A DNA stretch of 64,000 bases, taken from contig JAFVCE010000015.1 in assembly GCA_017479385.1 (NCBI GenBank), positions 1-64,000 on the forward strand, read 5' to 3'. The translations under genes were made by a program, and so were the position numbers. How positions within the stretch are numbered: the stretch's first letter is position 1; the number at the start of each line of letters is the position of its first letter. The notes under the pieces were generated by a model, which searched no databases, was not told the origin of the DNA, and saw only the letters and a list, made by a program, of their open reading frames with translations. Shown here piece after piece: positions 45,793-54,225 of the stretch. The DNA comes from Bacteroidales bacterium. GTDB lineage: Bacteria; Bacteroidota; Bacteroidia; Bacteroidales; P3.

Positions 45793-47166
45793 TCAAGAAA
45801 TTTTATCGATAATATCGCGCCGCAACCGCGCCCATTGCACGATGCTGCGTGTGGCTAAAAACAGCAAGAATGAGGTCCAGAGGATGCCATTCCAAATGGT
45901 GGGAGTATAGGTGTCGGGATGAAAAATCAGTTTTAGACCGAAGTAGGAACACACAAATACCAGACTGGCGGCGAGCATGGCGTGAAGCATGGTCGAAGAA
46001 GCTGTGGCTCCGATATAAACACCATCCATCAAAAATGCGCCGAAACCACATATAGGCACCGCCACAACCCACCACACATAACTTTTTGCATACGTGAGAA
46101 GTGCATTATCGTTTGTGAAAAGCCCCAATATCCATTGCCCACAAGAAGCATAAAGGGCAGAGAAAAGAATGGCAAAAATGGCACTCCACAGGGTAAGACG
46201 GCGCAGAGCGAGTCGTAGGTTATTGGCATGTCGTGCACCGATGTAGCGTCCCACAAGGCTTTCGCCAGCGTAGGCCAATCCGTCCATGATGTAACTAAAC
46301 AGGGTGAAAAGTTGCATCAAAAGCGTGTTTATGGCCAACGTGTTACCTCCGATGTGTGCACCTGCTACGGGAAGGAAAGTGAATACCGCCGACAAACATA
46401 CGGTGCGTAGAAAGATGTCGGCATTGACTTTGAAGAACTTTCCCATGGCTTTGAACTGAATGCTGTCGGCAATGATGTCTATCAAGGGCTGCTTTTCGGT
46501 GTTTCTTTTCTGTTGTTGCTTTATCTCTTTCACCGTTAAAACAATGCCTATTGCCAAACCACTATATTGGGCTATCACCGTTCCCAAAGCCACTCCAGCA
46601 ATGTCCCAATGCCACACCAACACAAATGCCAACGAGCAAACAATGTTGACCACGTTGAGGGCAATTGAAATCCACATCGGTATGTGCGGTTTTTGTAGGC
46701 CAATGAACCAACCTTTGATGGCATAAAGCCCCAACGTGGCAGGAGCCGCCCAAATGCGAACAGCGAAGTAGGTAAGTGCAAGATGCAAAATAGTGGCGTC
46801 GGTGGCAAACAGGAGCGTGGCCCCGCGTGCAATTGGGTGTTGAAGAGAAATAAGAAGTGTAGCAGCGCAAAGGGCAATGAAAGAGGCTTGGATAAGTGTT
46901 TTTATGGCAACATCGAAACGTTTTGCACCGAAGGCTTGGGCTGTGAACCCCGAAGTCCCCATGCGCAAAAAACCAAAATTCCAATATATTAGATTGAATA
47001 TTGATGTGCCTATGGCTATGGCTGCAATGTGCATTGACGAAAGATGCCCAACTATAGCAGTGTCGACCATACCCAACAGTGGCACAGATATATTGGCAAT
47101 GACATTGGGCAGAGCCAAACGTCCGATGTGTTTATCCATAGCCCTGTTGGGCAGATGTTTTGTCAT
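45793..47166 (-). CDS. MATE-family efflux transporter
   Basis: 457 residues with twelve predicted transmembrane helices. The opening HIGRLALPNVIANISVPLLGMVDTAIVGHLS and the repeated half-domain pattern are typical of the MATE/DinF family. These exchange cationic drugs or metabolites for Na+ or H+. A second in-frame Met ten residues in (47139) is an alternative start. The stop lies just before the patatin gene, forming a two-gene operon. Confidence 0.92.
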   Translation of the reverse strand: MTKHLPNRAMDKHIGRLALPNVIANISVPLLGMVDTAIVGHLSSMHIAAIAIGTSIFNLIYWNFGFLRMGTSGFTAQAFGAKRFDVAIKTLIQASFIALCAATLLISLQHPIARGATLLFATDATILHLALTYFAVRIWAAPATLGLYAIKGWFIGLQKPHIPMWISIALNVVNIVCSLAFVLVWHWDIAGVALGTVIAQYSGLAIGIVLTVKEIKQQQKRNTEKQPLIDIIADSIQFKAMGKFFKVNADIFLRTVCLSAVFTFLPVAGAHIGGNTLAINTLLMQLFTLFSYIMDGLAYAGESLVGRYIGARHANNLRLALRRLTLWSAIFAILFSALYASCGQWILGLFTNDNALLTYAKSYVWWVVAVPICGFGAFLMDGVYIGATASSTMLHAMLAASLVFVCSYFGLKLIFHPDTYTPTIWNGILWTSFLLFLATRSIVQWARLRRDIIDKIS

Positions 47167-47191
47167 CTTTTATAGTTATCTACAGCAAAGG

Positions 47192-47199
47192 CAAAAATA
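47192..47199 (-). promoter_or_regulatory. MATE operon -7 box
   Basis: TATTTTTG on the minus strand matches TAnnTTTG, 25 bp before the ATG. This is the one divergent gap in the window (47167-47335) without a modular palindrome. Confidence 0.45.
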
Positions 47200-47289
47200 G
47201 GAAGAAAACAGAACGTGGGCAAGGTCAAATTTTATCAGTACTTTTAGTGGCTTTTTTCTTTCAATTTTGCGAAAAAAAAAAAAGATAAC

Positions 47290-47297
47290 TACCTTTG
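47290..47297 (+). promoter_or_regulatory. -7 box for the LemA-like gene
   Basis: TACCTTTG matches TAnnTTTG, 38 bp before the GTG start at 47336. Confidence 0.6.
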
Positions 47298-47335
47298 CAA
47301 AAGATAAAGTTGTGAAGATAATTATATAACACTCT

Positions 47336-47845
47336 GTGATAGGCTGGATTATATACATTCTACTTATGCTCACCGTGGTTCTTTTACCAGTGGGCATTGT
47401 GTGGATGATTGCTTCATCGGTGTTTAATAAACGTGACAGTTTGATACGCGAAGAGGCCGAAGCTCATAGGAAGATTCTCGAAAGTTCCTACGATCGTATT
47501 TGGAGTATAGTCAAGCAACGTGCCGAACTTACCGAAAGTGAACGACGTTCGTTTAATGGTATTTATCCCGAATTGATTGACCGCTATACCAACGATGAAG
47601 TGGTGCTTAATTGGATTTTTGACTGCAATATTGACTTTGATCCAGATGATTACGTGTCTCTAAAGGAGGACATAGAAGACGAGTGCAACCGTTTTTACAT
47701 GCACCAAGAACGTATGATGAAGGTCATCGAGAATCATCGTCAACTACTCACTACATGGCCTGGTAAGTGGTTTGTGAAGAACAAGCAGGCAATAAACTAT
47801 ACCCCAGTGGCGGTTGATCACAATCGCTGGAGCACAGGCCTCTGA
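47336..47845 (+). CDS. LemA-like membrane protein, tentative
   Basis: 169 residues with a GTG start, placed by the promoter at 47290. An N-terminal transmembrane helix (WIIYILLMLTVVLLPVGIVW) is followed by long charged helices. The C-terminal half reads FYMHQERMMKVIENHRQL, then LTTWPGKWFV. This pattern resembles the end of LemA proteins (N-terminal helix, coiled domain, then an F/WPG-like turn). The similarity is by eye only. It lies 35 bp ahead of the peptide-ABC ATPase and may be co-transcribed. Confidence 0.6.
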   Translation: MIGWIIYILLMLTVVLLPVGIVWMIASSVFNKRDSLIREEAEAHRKILESSYDRIWSIVKQRAELTESERRSFNGIYPELIDRYTNDEVVLNWIFDCNIDFDPDDYVSLKEDIEDECNRFYMHQERMMKVIENHRQLLTTWPGKWFVKNKQAINYTPVAVDHNRWSTGL

Positions 47846-47880
47846 ATTTCGTCTATTTTACATTTCCATAATAACTGTCT

Positions 47881-49572
47881 TTGGATAGCGACAACATACT
47901 TGAAGTGCAGCACTTGAGCATTGGCTTCAAGGATGGTGATATTGTGAGGCAGGTGATTAACGATGTCTCTTTTTCATTGCGTAGAGGCGAAACCCTCGGC
48001 ATTGTAGGCGAATCGGGCTCGGGCAAGTCGGTAACATCTATGTCGCTCATGCAGCTTTTGCCTCCCAATGCTGTGATTATTGACGGGAAAGCCCTGTTTG
48101 CACAGGATGAGAACGCCGAACCGATTGACCTGCTTCAAGCTTCGCATGCACAGATGCAGGACATACGTGGCAGGCGCATAGCCATGATTTTTCAAGAACC
48201 GATGACCTCGCTCAACCCTGTACACCGTTGCGGAAAACAGATTGACGAGACTCTTAAACGCCACACTTCTCTCGATGCAACCGCTCGCAAACAGCGCATT
48301 TTGTCGCTTTTTAGGGAAGTGATGTTGCCCGATCCAGAGCGTACCTATCGCAGTTTTCCTCACGAAATTAGTGGGGGACAAAAGCAGCGCGTGATGATTG
48401 CCATGGCTTTGGCTTGTAATCCAGACATTCTTATTGCCGATGAACCCACCACAGCCCTCGATGTTACGGTGCAGCGTGGCATAATAGACCTGTTACTTTC
48501 GTTGCAACGTCGCCGTCACATGGCCATCATTTTTGTAACCCATGACTTGGGTGTCGTCAGTCTTGTGGCGCACCGAGTGATGGTGATGTATAAAGGACAG
48601 GTGGTAGAAGAGGGCACCACCGAGCGGGTGTTGCACCATCCCACACAGCCTTACACACGCGGATTGTTGGCTTGCCGTCCGCCGTTAGATGCCCGCCCAC
48701 AGCACCTCCCCACCGTGCAGGATATGCTTGAAGGACGTGAAATTGACACTTCGCTTCGCGCAACTTTTGTTCCACCGCAAGGCTCGATACCACTTCTGTC
48801 GGTCAACGGACTAAAGGTCGACTATGCAGTGAAACGCAATCTGTGGGGACACATCAGCCGAAAACTGACAGCTGTAGATGATGTGAGCTTTGATTTGTAT
48901 GAGGGCGAAACTCTCGGGCTGGTTGGAGAATCGGGATGTGGAAAAACCAGCATCGGACGAGCTTTAATGGGGCTAATCAGTATGGCCGACGGTTCGGTGG
49001 CCTATCGTGGTAACAACATCAGCCAACTGTCGCGCCACGAGCGGCGCAATCTCTGCACAAAGATGCAGATAGTGTTTCAAGACCCCTATTCCTCGCTCAA
49101 TCCTCGGCAAACCATCGGACAAGCCATTCTCGAACCCCTACGTGTGCATCGCGGTGGTAGCGAGGCAGCGTTGCGAGCACAGGTGATTGACATGATGCAG
49201 CAAGTGGGGCTTGAGCCCGAATGGTACAGCCGTTTCCCTCACGAGTTTTCGGGCGGACAAAGGCAGCGGGTGTGCATAGCGCGCGCTTTGGTGTTGAAAC
49301 CCGAAATGGTGGTGTGCGACGAGTCGGTGTCGGCACTGGATGTGTCGGTTCAGGCGCAGGTGCTCAATCTGCTCAACGACCTCAAACAACGACACGGTTT
49401 TTCATGTCTTTTCATTACTCACGACCTCTCGGTGGTACGCTTTTTGGCCGATAGGGTGATGGTGATGCAACGGGGAAAGATAGAGGAAATGGCCGAGGCT
49501 GACAGCATTTTCAATCAACCACAGACATCCTACACCCAATCGTTGCTCGACGCAGTGCCTCGCATCGGATAG
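47881..49572 (+). CDS. Duplicated peptide ABC transporter ATPase
   Basis: 563 residues from a TTG start, containing two ABC ATPase domains in one chain. The first has Walker A VGESGSGKSVTS, signature ISGGQKQRVM and LIADEPTTALD. The second has VGESGCGKTSIGRAL, FSGGQRQRVCIA and VCDESVSALD. This is the DppD-DppF (YejF/GsiA-like) fused arrangement that powers oligopeptide importers. No permease or binding-protein gene is near, so the membrane partners must be encoded elsewhere. No break is visible. Confidence 0.93.
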   Translation: MDSDNILEVQHLSIGFKDGDIVRQVINDVSFSLRRGETLGIVGESGSGKSVTSMSLMQLLPPNAVIIDGKALFAQDENAEPIDLLQASHAQMQDIRGRRIAMIFQEPMTSLNPVHRCGKQIDETLKRHTSLDATARKQRILSLFREVMLPDPERTYRSFPHEISGGQKQRVMIAMALACNPDILIADEPTTALDVTVQRGIIDLLLSLQRRRHMAIIFVTHDLGVVSLVAHRVMVMYKGQVVEEGTTERVLHHPTQPYTRGLLACRPPLDARPQHLPTVQDMLEGREIDTSLRATFVPPQGSIPLLSVNGLKVDYAVKRNLWGHISRKLTAVDDVSFDLYEGETLGLVGESGCGKTSIGRALMGLISMADGSVAYRGNNISQLSRHERRNLCTKMQIVFQDPYSSLNPRQTIGQAILEPLRVHRGGSEAALRAQVIDMMQQVGLEPEWYSRFPHEFSGGQRQRVCIARALVLKPEMVVCDESVSALDVSVQAQVLNLLNDLKQRHGFSCLFITHDLSVVRFLADRVMVMQRGKIEEMAEADSIFNQPQTSYTQSLLDAVPRIG

Positions 49573-49593
49573 GCTGCGAGGACAATACCGTTG

Positions 49594-50991
49594 CTACAGG
49601 TACTTGCTTATATTGTCGAGCAACTCGGCGTTAAGCTTCTTTGCCATAAACTTGTGGTCGTGGTTGTTGATGAGAAACACCTGTGGCGTTACTGTTACGT
49701 CGTACACTTCGCGCCAGTCCACATTTGCCTCTCCACCGTTCAGATTTACCCATCGCCGATTGTTGATGTTGTTGTCGGCAATAAATTTTTTCCATTTCTT
49801 TACAGTAACCTCGTCGGGTTCGGTGAGCACGGTGTAGGCATATATGTCAAGACTATCGGCAATGCGGTCGAATACCTTATACAGAGCCGGTATTGCTTCG
49901 CGACAATGGCCGCATGTGGGGCTCCAAAACACCAGTAGGGTGAACTGACCGGGCATGTGATGCAGCGAACATGGGCGGTGCAAGGTGTCGAACATTATCA
50001 ACTCTGGAGCCTCTTTGCCCACCAGCAGACGCTCCCATTTTGTGGCACGCTCCACCTGCTCGTCTATCACCGACGGCGACGACCAAAAAGCTTTCCCAGA
50101 GGCATAGTAGCGTTGCACCAGATGCACATACACCTCGTCGTAGACCATGACGTTGCTTTGCAAAAACTTCTCGGTCATGGTGTGAACCAGCCACTTATAC
50201 ACTTCTGGGGCTTTCTCCGAGCGGTCTATCATGGTGTCGAGCAACGGACATATCAGCGTGGGTGGCATACCCTTCATGTAGTGGTCAACATAGTCCATCA
50301 CATGTTGATAAAACAGAGCCTTCGGGGTGCGTACAATCATGTTGTCGTCCAGTGGAATATTGTCAAAATAGTGAGCCATAAAGTAGTCGAAACGGGCGCG
50401 ACTGTCGAGGGTGTCGCCTTGCTGGTTTGCAACAGGCACTTCTACGGGGCGTGTCGAGTTTATCATCTTTGCGGCCATGCTTTCGGGATGATTGTTAATC
50501 AGTGCCAGTTTTATGCTGTCGAGCCGTGCAAAAGCCTGTTCTTGATAAGCCGCAAAGGCCACCGAATCCAACTCGCTTTTTGCCTTGCGCAGGGCGGTAT
50601 ATATTGCCTCGTTGTCGTTGTGATAGGCAATAAACAACTCGTTCTGTCGCGACCCCTTCACCTTCATGTTACCTCGCCAGTCGCTCTCGGTGGTGTGGAA
50701 TCGAAAGTTGATGGGCTCGTTATAATTCACAAACTCTACGTATCGGCCTTTGGGATTGGTGAAAAAGTACAGCCCCGGAAGCATTTCGCGCTTGCCTTCA
50801 AACACAAATCGCCCATGCCCATCGTTCACAGCTGTGTCGCACACGTAGGTGTCCTGTGCGTAATAGTAGCCCATGAGCATTATCGAGTCGTGATTATCGT
50901 CTATCTGTAGCACCACTTTATAGCCCCCTTTTGCAGCCATGGCGCATTGGCATGTCATCAACAAACAGAGTGTCAGTAGTTTCAGTCGCAT
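49594..50991 (-). CDS. Secreted thioredoxin-like protein (DUF4369/DUF5106)
   Basis: 465 residues from the ATG at 50991, preceded by the promoter box at 51019-51012. A signal peptide (LLTLCLLMTCQCAMA) leads into a DUF4369-like beta domain, a helical DUF5106-like region and a C-terminal TlpA/thioredoxin domain with CxxC in SPTCGHCREAIP. This layout is typical of Bacteroidota periplasmic oxidoreductases. The gene is monocistronic and converges on the ABC ATPase with a 21-bp gap. Confidence 0.88.
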   Translation of the reverse strand: MRLKLLTLCLLMTCQCAMAAKGGYKVVLQIDDNHDSIMLMGYYYAQDTYVCDTAVNDGHGRFVFEGKREMLPGLYFFTNPKGRYVEFVNYNEPINFRFHTTESDWRGNMKVKGSRQNELFIAYHNDNEAIYTALRKAKSELDSVAFAAYQEQAFARLDSIKLALINNHPESMAAKMINSTRPVEVPVANQQGDTLDSRARFDYFMAHYFDNIPLDDNMIVRTPKALFYQHVMDYVDHYMKGMPPTLICPLLDTMIDRSEKAPEVYKWLVHTMTEKFLQSNVMVYDEVYVHLVQRYYASGKAFWSSPSVIDEQVERATKWERLLVGKEAPELIMFDTLHRPCSLHHMPGQFTLLVFWSPTCGHCREAIPALYKVFDRIADSLDIYAYTVLTEPDEVTVKKWKKFIADNNINNRRWVNLNGGEANVDWREVYDVTVTPQVFLINNHDHKFMAKKLNAELLDNISKYL

Positions 50992-51011
50992 GATATTGGT
51001 TGTTTTATTGG

Positions 51012-51019
51012 CAAAGATA
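51012..51019 (-). promoter_or_regulatory. -7 box for thioredoxin-like gene
   Basis: TATCTTTG on the minus strand, matching TAnnTTTG, 20 bp before the ATG at 50991. It excludes the longer frame opening at 51057. Confidence 0.6.
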
Positions 51020-51090
51020 ATGAAAAAAAAGCTTTTCCAGTAGGACGTATGCCACACTTTCGGTTGAGCTTTTTTAACACTATCTTCTCC

Positions 51091-51500
51091 ATTTACCCTC
51101 TCCTCGGGAGGGGCTGTTGCACTCTCAAGTACATATTTGCCATAGACCCACCCCTCTGTCCCCTCCCGAGGAGGGGAGGCTGTTGCACTCTCATGTACAT
51201 GTTAGCCACAGACCCACCCCTCTGTCCCCTCCCGAGGAGGGGAGGCTGTTGCACTCTCAAGTACATGTTAGCCATAGACCCACCCCTTTGTCCCCTCCCG
51301 GGGAGGGGAGGTTTGTTGCACTCTCAAGTACATATTTGCCATAGCCCCACCCCTTTGTCCCCTCCCGAGGAGGGGAGGCTATCGCAACCTCAAATACATA
51401 TTTGCCATAGACCCACCCCTCAGTCCCCTCCCAGGGAGGGGAGGCTGTTGCAATCTCTATCTCAAACTCTTCCCCTCCTGGGAGGGGTTAGGGGTGGGGC
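51091..51500. repeat. 66-bp GC-rich tandem repeat array
   Basis: Six tandem units with a period of 66 bp (once 67), marked by the word TGTTGC or a close form at 51115, 51181, 51247, 51314, 51380 and 51446. Each unit contains a CCCCTCCCGAGGAGGGG-type palindrome, an AAGTACATATTTGCCATAG-like segment and CCACCCCT. The array ends in a GGGGTTAGGGGTGGGG variant that matches the 5900-5994 motifs. Because 66 is a multiple of 3, both strands show open frames of repeated peptides, but these have no start signal or homologue and are not genes. It occupies most of the 716-bp gap 50992-51707. Confidence 0.92.
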
Positions 51501-51530
51501 AACACATCAACAACACATCAATAATACGCC

Positions 51531-51673
51531 CTCAAATAGGCAACAAAACACCATCAAACAGGCATCAAGTAGGGATCAACTTCGGCATTTCTTCAGTATA
51601 TGTTCAGTTGTTCTTCAGTCAACGACTGAAGAACAACTGAAGAACGGCCTTACTTGATACCTATTTGATGCGT
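51531..51673. repeat. 11-bp modular palindrome, copy 6 (longest)
   Basis: Thirteen modules in unbroken 11-bp phase (143 bp). ATCAA words begin at 51553, 51564 and 51575; then come CATTTCTTCAG, TATATGTTCAG, TTGTTCTTCAG, the centre, AGAACAACTGA, AGAACGGCCTT, ACTTGATACCT and ATTTGATGCGT. The central arms CAGTTGTTCTTCAGTC and GACTGAAGAACAACTG are perfect complements. It shares two modules with copy 4 at 35466-35498. It lies just upstream of the GNAT-HD gene in the divergent gap with the thioredoxin-like gene. Confidence 0.92.
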
Positions 51674-51707
51674 ATAATAATGGGAGGAGAAACGCGTTAT
51701 TGTCGGC

Positions 51708-52820
51708 ATGAATGAATGTTTGTCGGTGCGCCGCGGTGTGGCAGACGATGTTGAGCGTGTGCTACTTATGTTCGACCACTCTCGCCAACTGATGCGAGCG
51801 TCGGGCAACGACGGTCAGTGGGTGGGCTATCCAACGCGTCGAGATGTAGAGGACGATCTTGCCAGTGGCAGTCTGCATGTTGTGGAGTGCAATGGTAGGG
51901 CGGTGGGATGTTTCTCGCTTGTGGACGGAATCGACCCCAATTATGGCTTTATCGAGCATGGACGATGGTTGGATAGGCGGAGCAGTTACTTTACTATTCA
52001 CCGTCTTGCTTGCAATGGTGAGGCCCGCGGTGTGGCTGCTGCAGCATTCGACTTTGCCAAAAGGCACTGTTCTTATCTGCGTGCCGATACTCATAGGTTG
52101 AATGTTGCGATGCTGCACATTCTTGAAAAAGAGGGTTTTGTGCGCTCGGGTATGGTTTATATGGCCGACGGTGGCGCGCGCGAGGCTTTTGAGTGGTGGC
52201 GTTTTGACGAAGTGAGGGCTGATTTGAGATCTTTTGTCGAAGACGAAATCATACCACTATACGATAGCTTTGATGTGGCTCATGGACGTGCCCATGCTCG
52301 GCGGGTGATGGCTCGGGCCATGTTGTTGGCCGTTACGATGGATGTCGACCCCGAAATGGTGTTTGTGGCTGCAGCTATGCACGATGTTGGCCTCGGTGTG
52401 GGACGCGCAGAGCATCACCTTGAGAGTGCCCGCATTATTCGTTCTGACAGGCGTTTGGCACGGTGGTTTAGCGAAAAGGAAATAGAGGTTATTGCTCAGG
52501 CTGCGGCCGACCATCGGGCATCGGCATCCGAACCTCCGCACACCATTTATGGCTGCATTGTGGCCGAAGCCGATCGCGACATTGAGCCCGAAACCATTGT
52601 GTGGCGCACGGTGAGATATGGCCTTGACCACTATCCCCACCTCGACCGTGAGCAGCACTGGCAACGTGCGCTGACGCATCTAAAGGAAAAGTATGGCCGT
52701 GGGGGCTACCTGCAGTTGTGGTTGCCCACGTCGCCCAATGCCGAGCCCCTTGACGAGTTGCGCCGTTTGATTGACGATGAGCATAGTTTGCGTCTTCTGT
52801 TTAACTCTTTCATGCCATGA
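51708..52820 (+). CDS. GNAT acetyltransferase fused to HD hydrolase
   Basis: 370 residues. Residues 1-165 are a GNAT domain (SLHVVECNGRAVGCFSLVDGI, FTIHRLACNGEARGVAAAAF with the acetyl-CoA loop, and LHILEKEGFVRSG). Residues about 185-300 are an HD domain: HGRAHARRV supplies an early His, AAAMHDVGLG the His-Asp pair, and later Asp in ADHRAS. The two activities in one chain suggest a small-molecule or nucleotide enzyme; the substrate cannot be told. The ATG at 51708 sits 35 bp after the modular palindrome. The stop overlaps the DUF456 start by 4 bp. Confidence 0.87.
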   Translation: MNECLSVRRGVADDVERVLLMFDHSRQLMRASGNDGQWVGYPTRRDVEDDLASGSLHVVECNGRAVGCFSLVDGIDPNYGFIEHGRWLDRRSSYFTIHRLACNGEARGVAAAAFDFAKRHCSYLRADTHRLNVAMLHILEKEGFVRSGMVYMADGGAREAFEWWRFDEVRADLRSFVEDEIIPLYDSFDVAHGRAHARRVMARAMLLAVTMDVDPEMVFVAAAMHDVGLGVGRAEHHLESARIIRSDRRLARWFSEKEIEVIAQAAADHRASASEPPHTIYGCIVAEADRDIEPETIVWRTVRYGLDHYPHLDREQHWQRALTHLKEKYGRGGYLQLWLPTSPNAEPLDELRRLIDDEHSLRLLFNSFMP

Positions 52821-53308
52821 ACGTGTTGCTCGTAATCCTTGCAGCGTTGCTGCTTTTGGTGGGACTGGTGGGAGCAGTGGTGCCGGGCTTACCCGGACCG
52901 CCACTGTCGTGGCTGGGAATGTTGCTGTTGATGCTGGCTCCGAATGTGGAGATGCAGGTGCCACTGCTTATAGGTGCCGCTGTGGTGGCGGTGGTGGTAA
53001 CGGTGATAGACTATGTGGTGCCATCAATAAGCACCAAACGTTTTGGCGGCACGAAGGCCGGTGTGTGGGGATGCAACGTGGGATTGGTGCTGTCGATTGT
53101 CGGCTTGCCCTTTGGCCCAGGCGGATTGATAGGCATGGTGTTTTGGCCTTTTGTTGGGGCTTTTGTGGGCGAGAAGATAGGCGGCGCTGAAGCCAAACAC
53201 GCCCTGCGTGCTGCTATGGGGGCTTTCTTGGGCTTTTTATCGGGCACGATGATAAAGCTGGTCTACGGCCTTGTGTTGCTGGTGCTATGCATACGCCTGC
53301 TGCTGTAG
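52817..53308 (+). CDS. DUF456 family membrane protein
   Basis: 163 residues, almost entirely hydrophobic with four or five membrane segments and glycine-rich repeats (GLVGAVVPGLPGPPLSWLG, GLPFGPGGLIGMVFW). This is the DUF456 family, whose function is unknown. It is coupled to the GNAT-HD gene by a 4-bp overlap. Confidence 0.9.
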   Translation: MNVLLVILAALLLLVGLVGAVVPGLPGPPLSWLGMLLLMLAPNVEMQVPLLIGAAVVAVVVTVIDYVVPSISTKRFGGTKAGVWGCNVGLVLSIVGLPFGPGGLIGMVFWPFVGAFVGEKIGGAEAKHALRAAMGAFLGFLSGTMIKLVYGLVLLVLCIRLLL

Positions 53309-53343
53309 TCTTTTTTAAGGTGAGATAAAAAAACAGATTATAT

Positions 53344-53631
53344 ATGACTCAAGAAGAGTTGTGGGAAAGAAAGTATAACGAGGTGATGGAATACATGACA
53401 ACTCACCACCGCAATCCGTCGAAACATCGTGTAGAGGAACATCCGATGGTAAACTGGATGAAACATCAGCGCAAGATGTTGAATCAAGGCAAACTCAAGC
53501 CTGAACGGAAAGACAAGTTGATGGCTCTGCTTAATCAGGCCAACCTGCTGAAGCGGAAAAACCAGTGGGGCTCAGAAGAAGAGGCTCCCGAGCAGCATGA
53601 CCTTGACGGGCTGCTGAACGGGTGCGTTTGA
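53344..53631 (+). CDS. Helicase-associated-domain mini protein
   Basis: 95 residues, soluble and basic. LWERKYNEVMEYMTTHHRNP followed by MVNWMKHQRKMLNQGKL and KPERKDKLMALL matches one helicase-associated (HA) repeat, where the family shows a Trp, a WxxxQR block and GKLxxER. These small domains are thought to bind nucleic acid. Normally they occur in tandem at the end of large helicases; here one stands alone. It lies 35 bp after DUF456 and converges with apt over 8 bp. Confidence 0.72.
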   Translation: MTQEELWERKYNEVMEYMTTHHRNPSKHRVEEHPMVNWMKHQRKMLNQGKLKPERKDKLMALLNQANLLKRKNQWGSEEEAPEQHDLDGLLNGCV

Positions 53632-53639
53632 GTGGTGGT

Positions 53640-54191
53640 CTATATTTGCATAAGTGTGTGAACAGGTGCTATCTGCTCAAGGGCTTTTCTCCCATCAAGT
53701 GCCGCCAGCTCTGCAAGAAACACAAACTCGGCAATCTCGACCCTCATGCCATTGGGACTGTTGGCTTGTAGCGCCCGAGCCAAGTCGAGTGCAGTGCCTC
53801 CGGTGGCCAAAAAATCGTCAATCAACGATATGCGCACACATCCATCTTCGGCCTTCAAACGCTGCATGTCGCTGTGGCGGAAGAACAACTCGTCGCTGCC
53901 ATATTCTTTCTTTATCTCCACCCTGCAAAGGTCGCCATCACTGTAGGGTATCTTGCCCCGTTTACGAACAGGAAGCAGGTGCCTTACGTGGGTTGACACG
54001 GTCAGCAATGGTGCGGTGAACAGAAAACCACGCGCCTCGATAGCTGTTGCGTTGGGGGCGGTGCATAGGCTGTCAATTTGGTTTATCACGGCTTTGAATG
54101 CCTCGTGGTCTGCAAGGAATGGCAGGACGTCGATGAAATCGATGCCAGGTTTGGGAAAATCGGGATAGTGGGCAATGATATTTTCAAACAT
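53640..54191 (-). CDS. apt: Adenine phosphoribosyltransferase
   Basis: 183 residues from the ATG at 54191; the longer frame up to 54254 would run into the AtoE-like gene. It salvages adenine to AMP with PRPP. Typical blocks are FENIIAHYPDFPKPGIDFID, EARGFLFTAPL, and the PRPP loop VRISLIDDFLATGGTALDLA. It is the last gene of the minus-strand run that begins at 61309, 34 bp after the transporter. Confidence 0.93.
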   Translation of the reverse strand: MFENIIAHYPDFPKPGIDFIDVLPFLADHEAFKAVINQIDSLCTAPNATAIEARGFLFTAPLLTVSTHVRHLLPVRKRGKIPYSDGDLCRVEIKKEYGSDELFFRHSDMQRLKAEDGCVRISLIDDFLATGGTALDLARALQANSPNGMRVEIAEFVFLAELAALDGRKALEQIAPVHTLMQI

Positions 54192-54225
54192 GACTGGATG
54201 TGTTGTTTTGCTTTGTTTTTGTTGA

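Noticed and set aside
51091-51500. CRISPR array
   Set aside because: Units are contiguous 66-bp repeats without unique spacers, and no cas genes are near.
51049-51657. A 202-codon open frame with repeated peptides across the tandem array
   Set aside because: It exists only because the 66-bp repeat is a multiple of 3 and lacks stops. It has no promoter-placed start or family similarity, and the opposite strand is open too.
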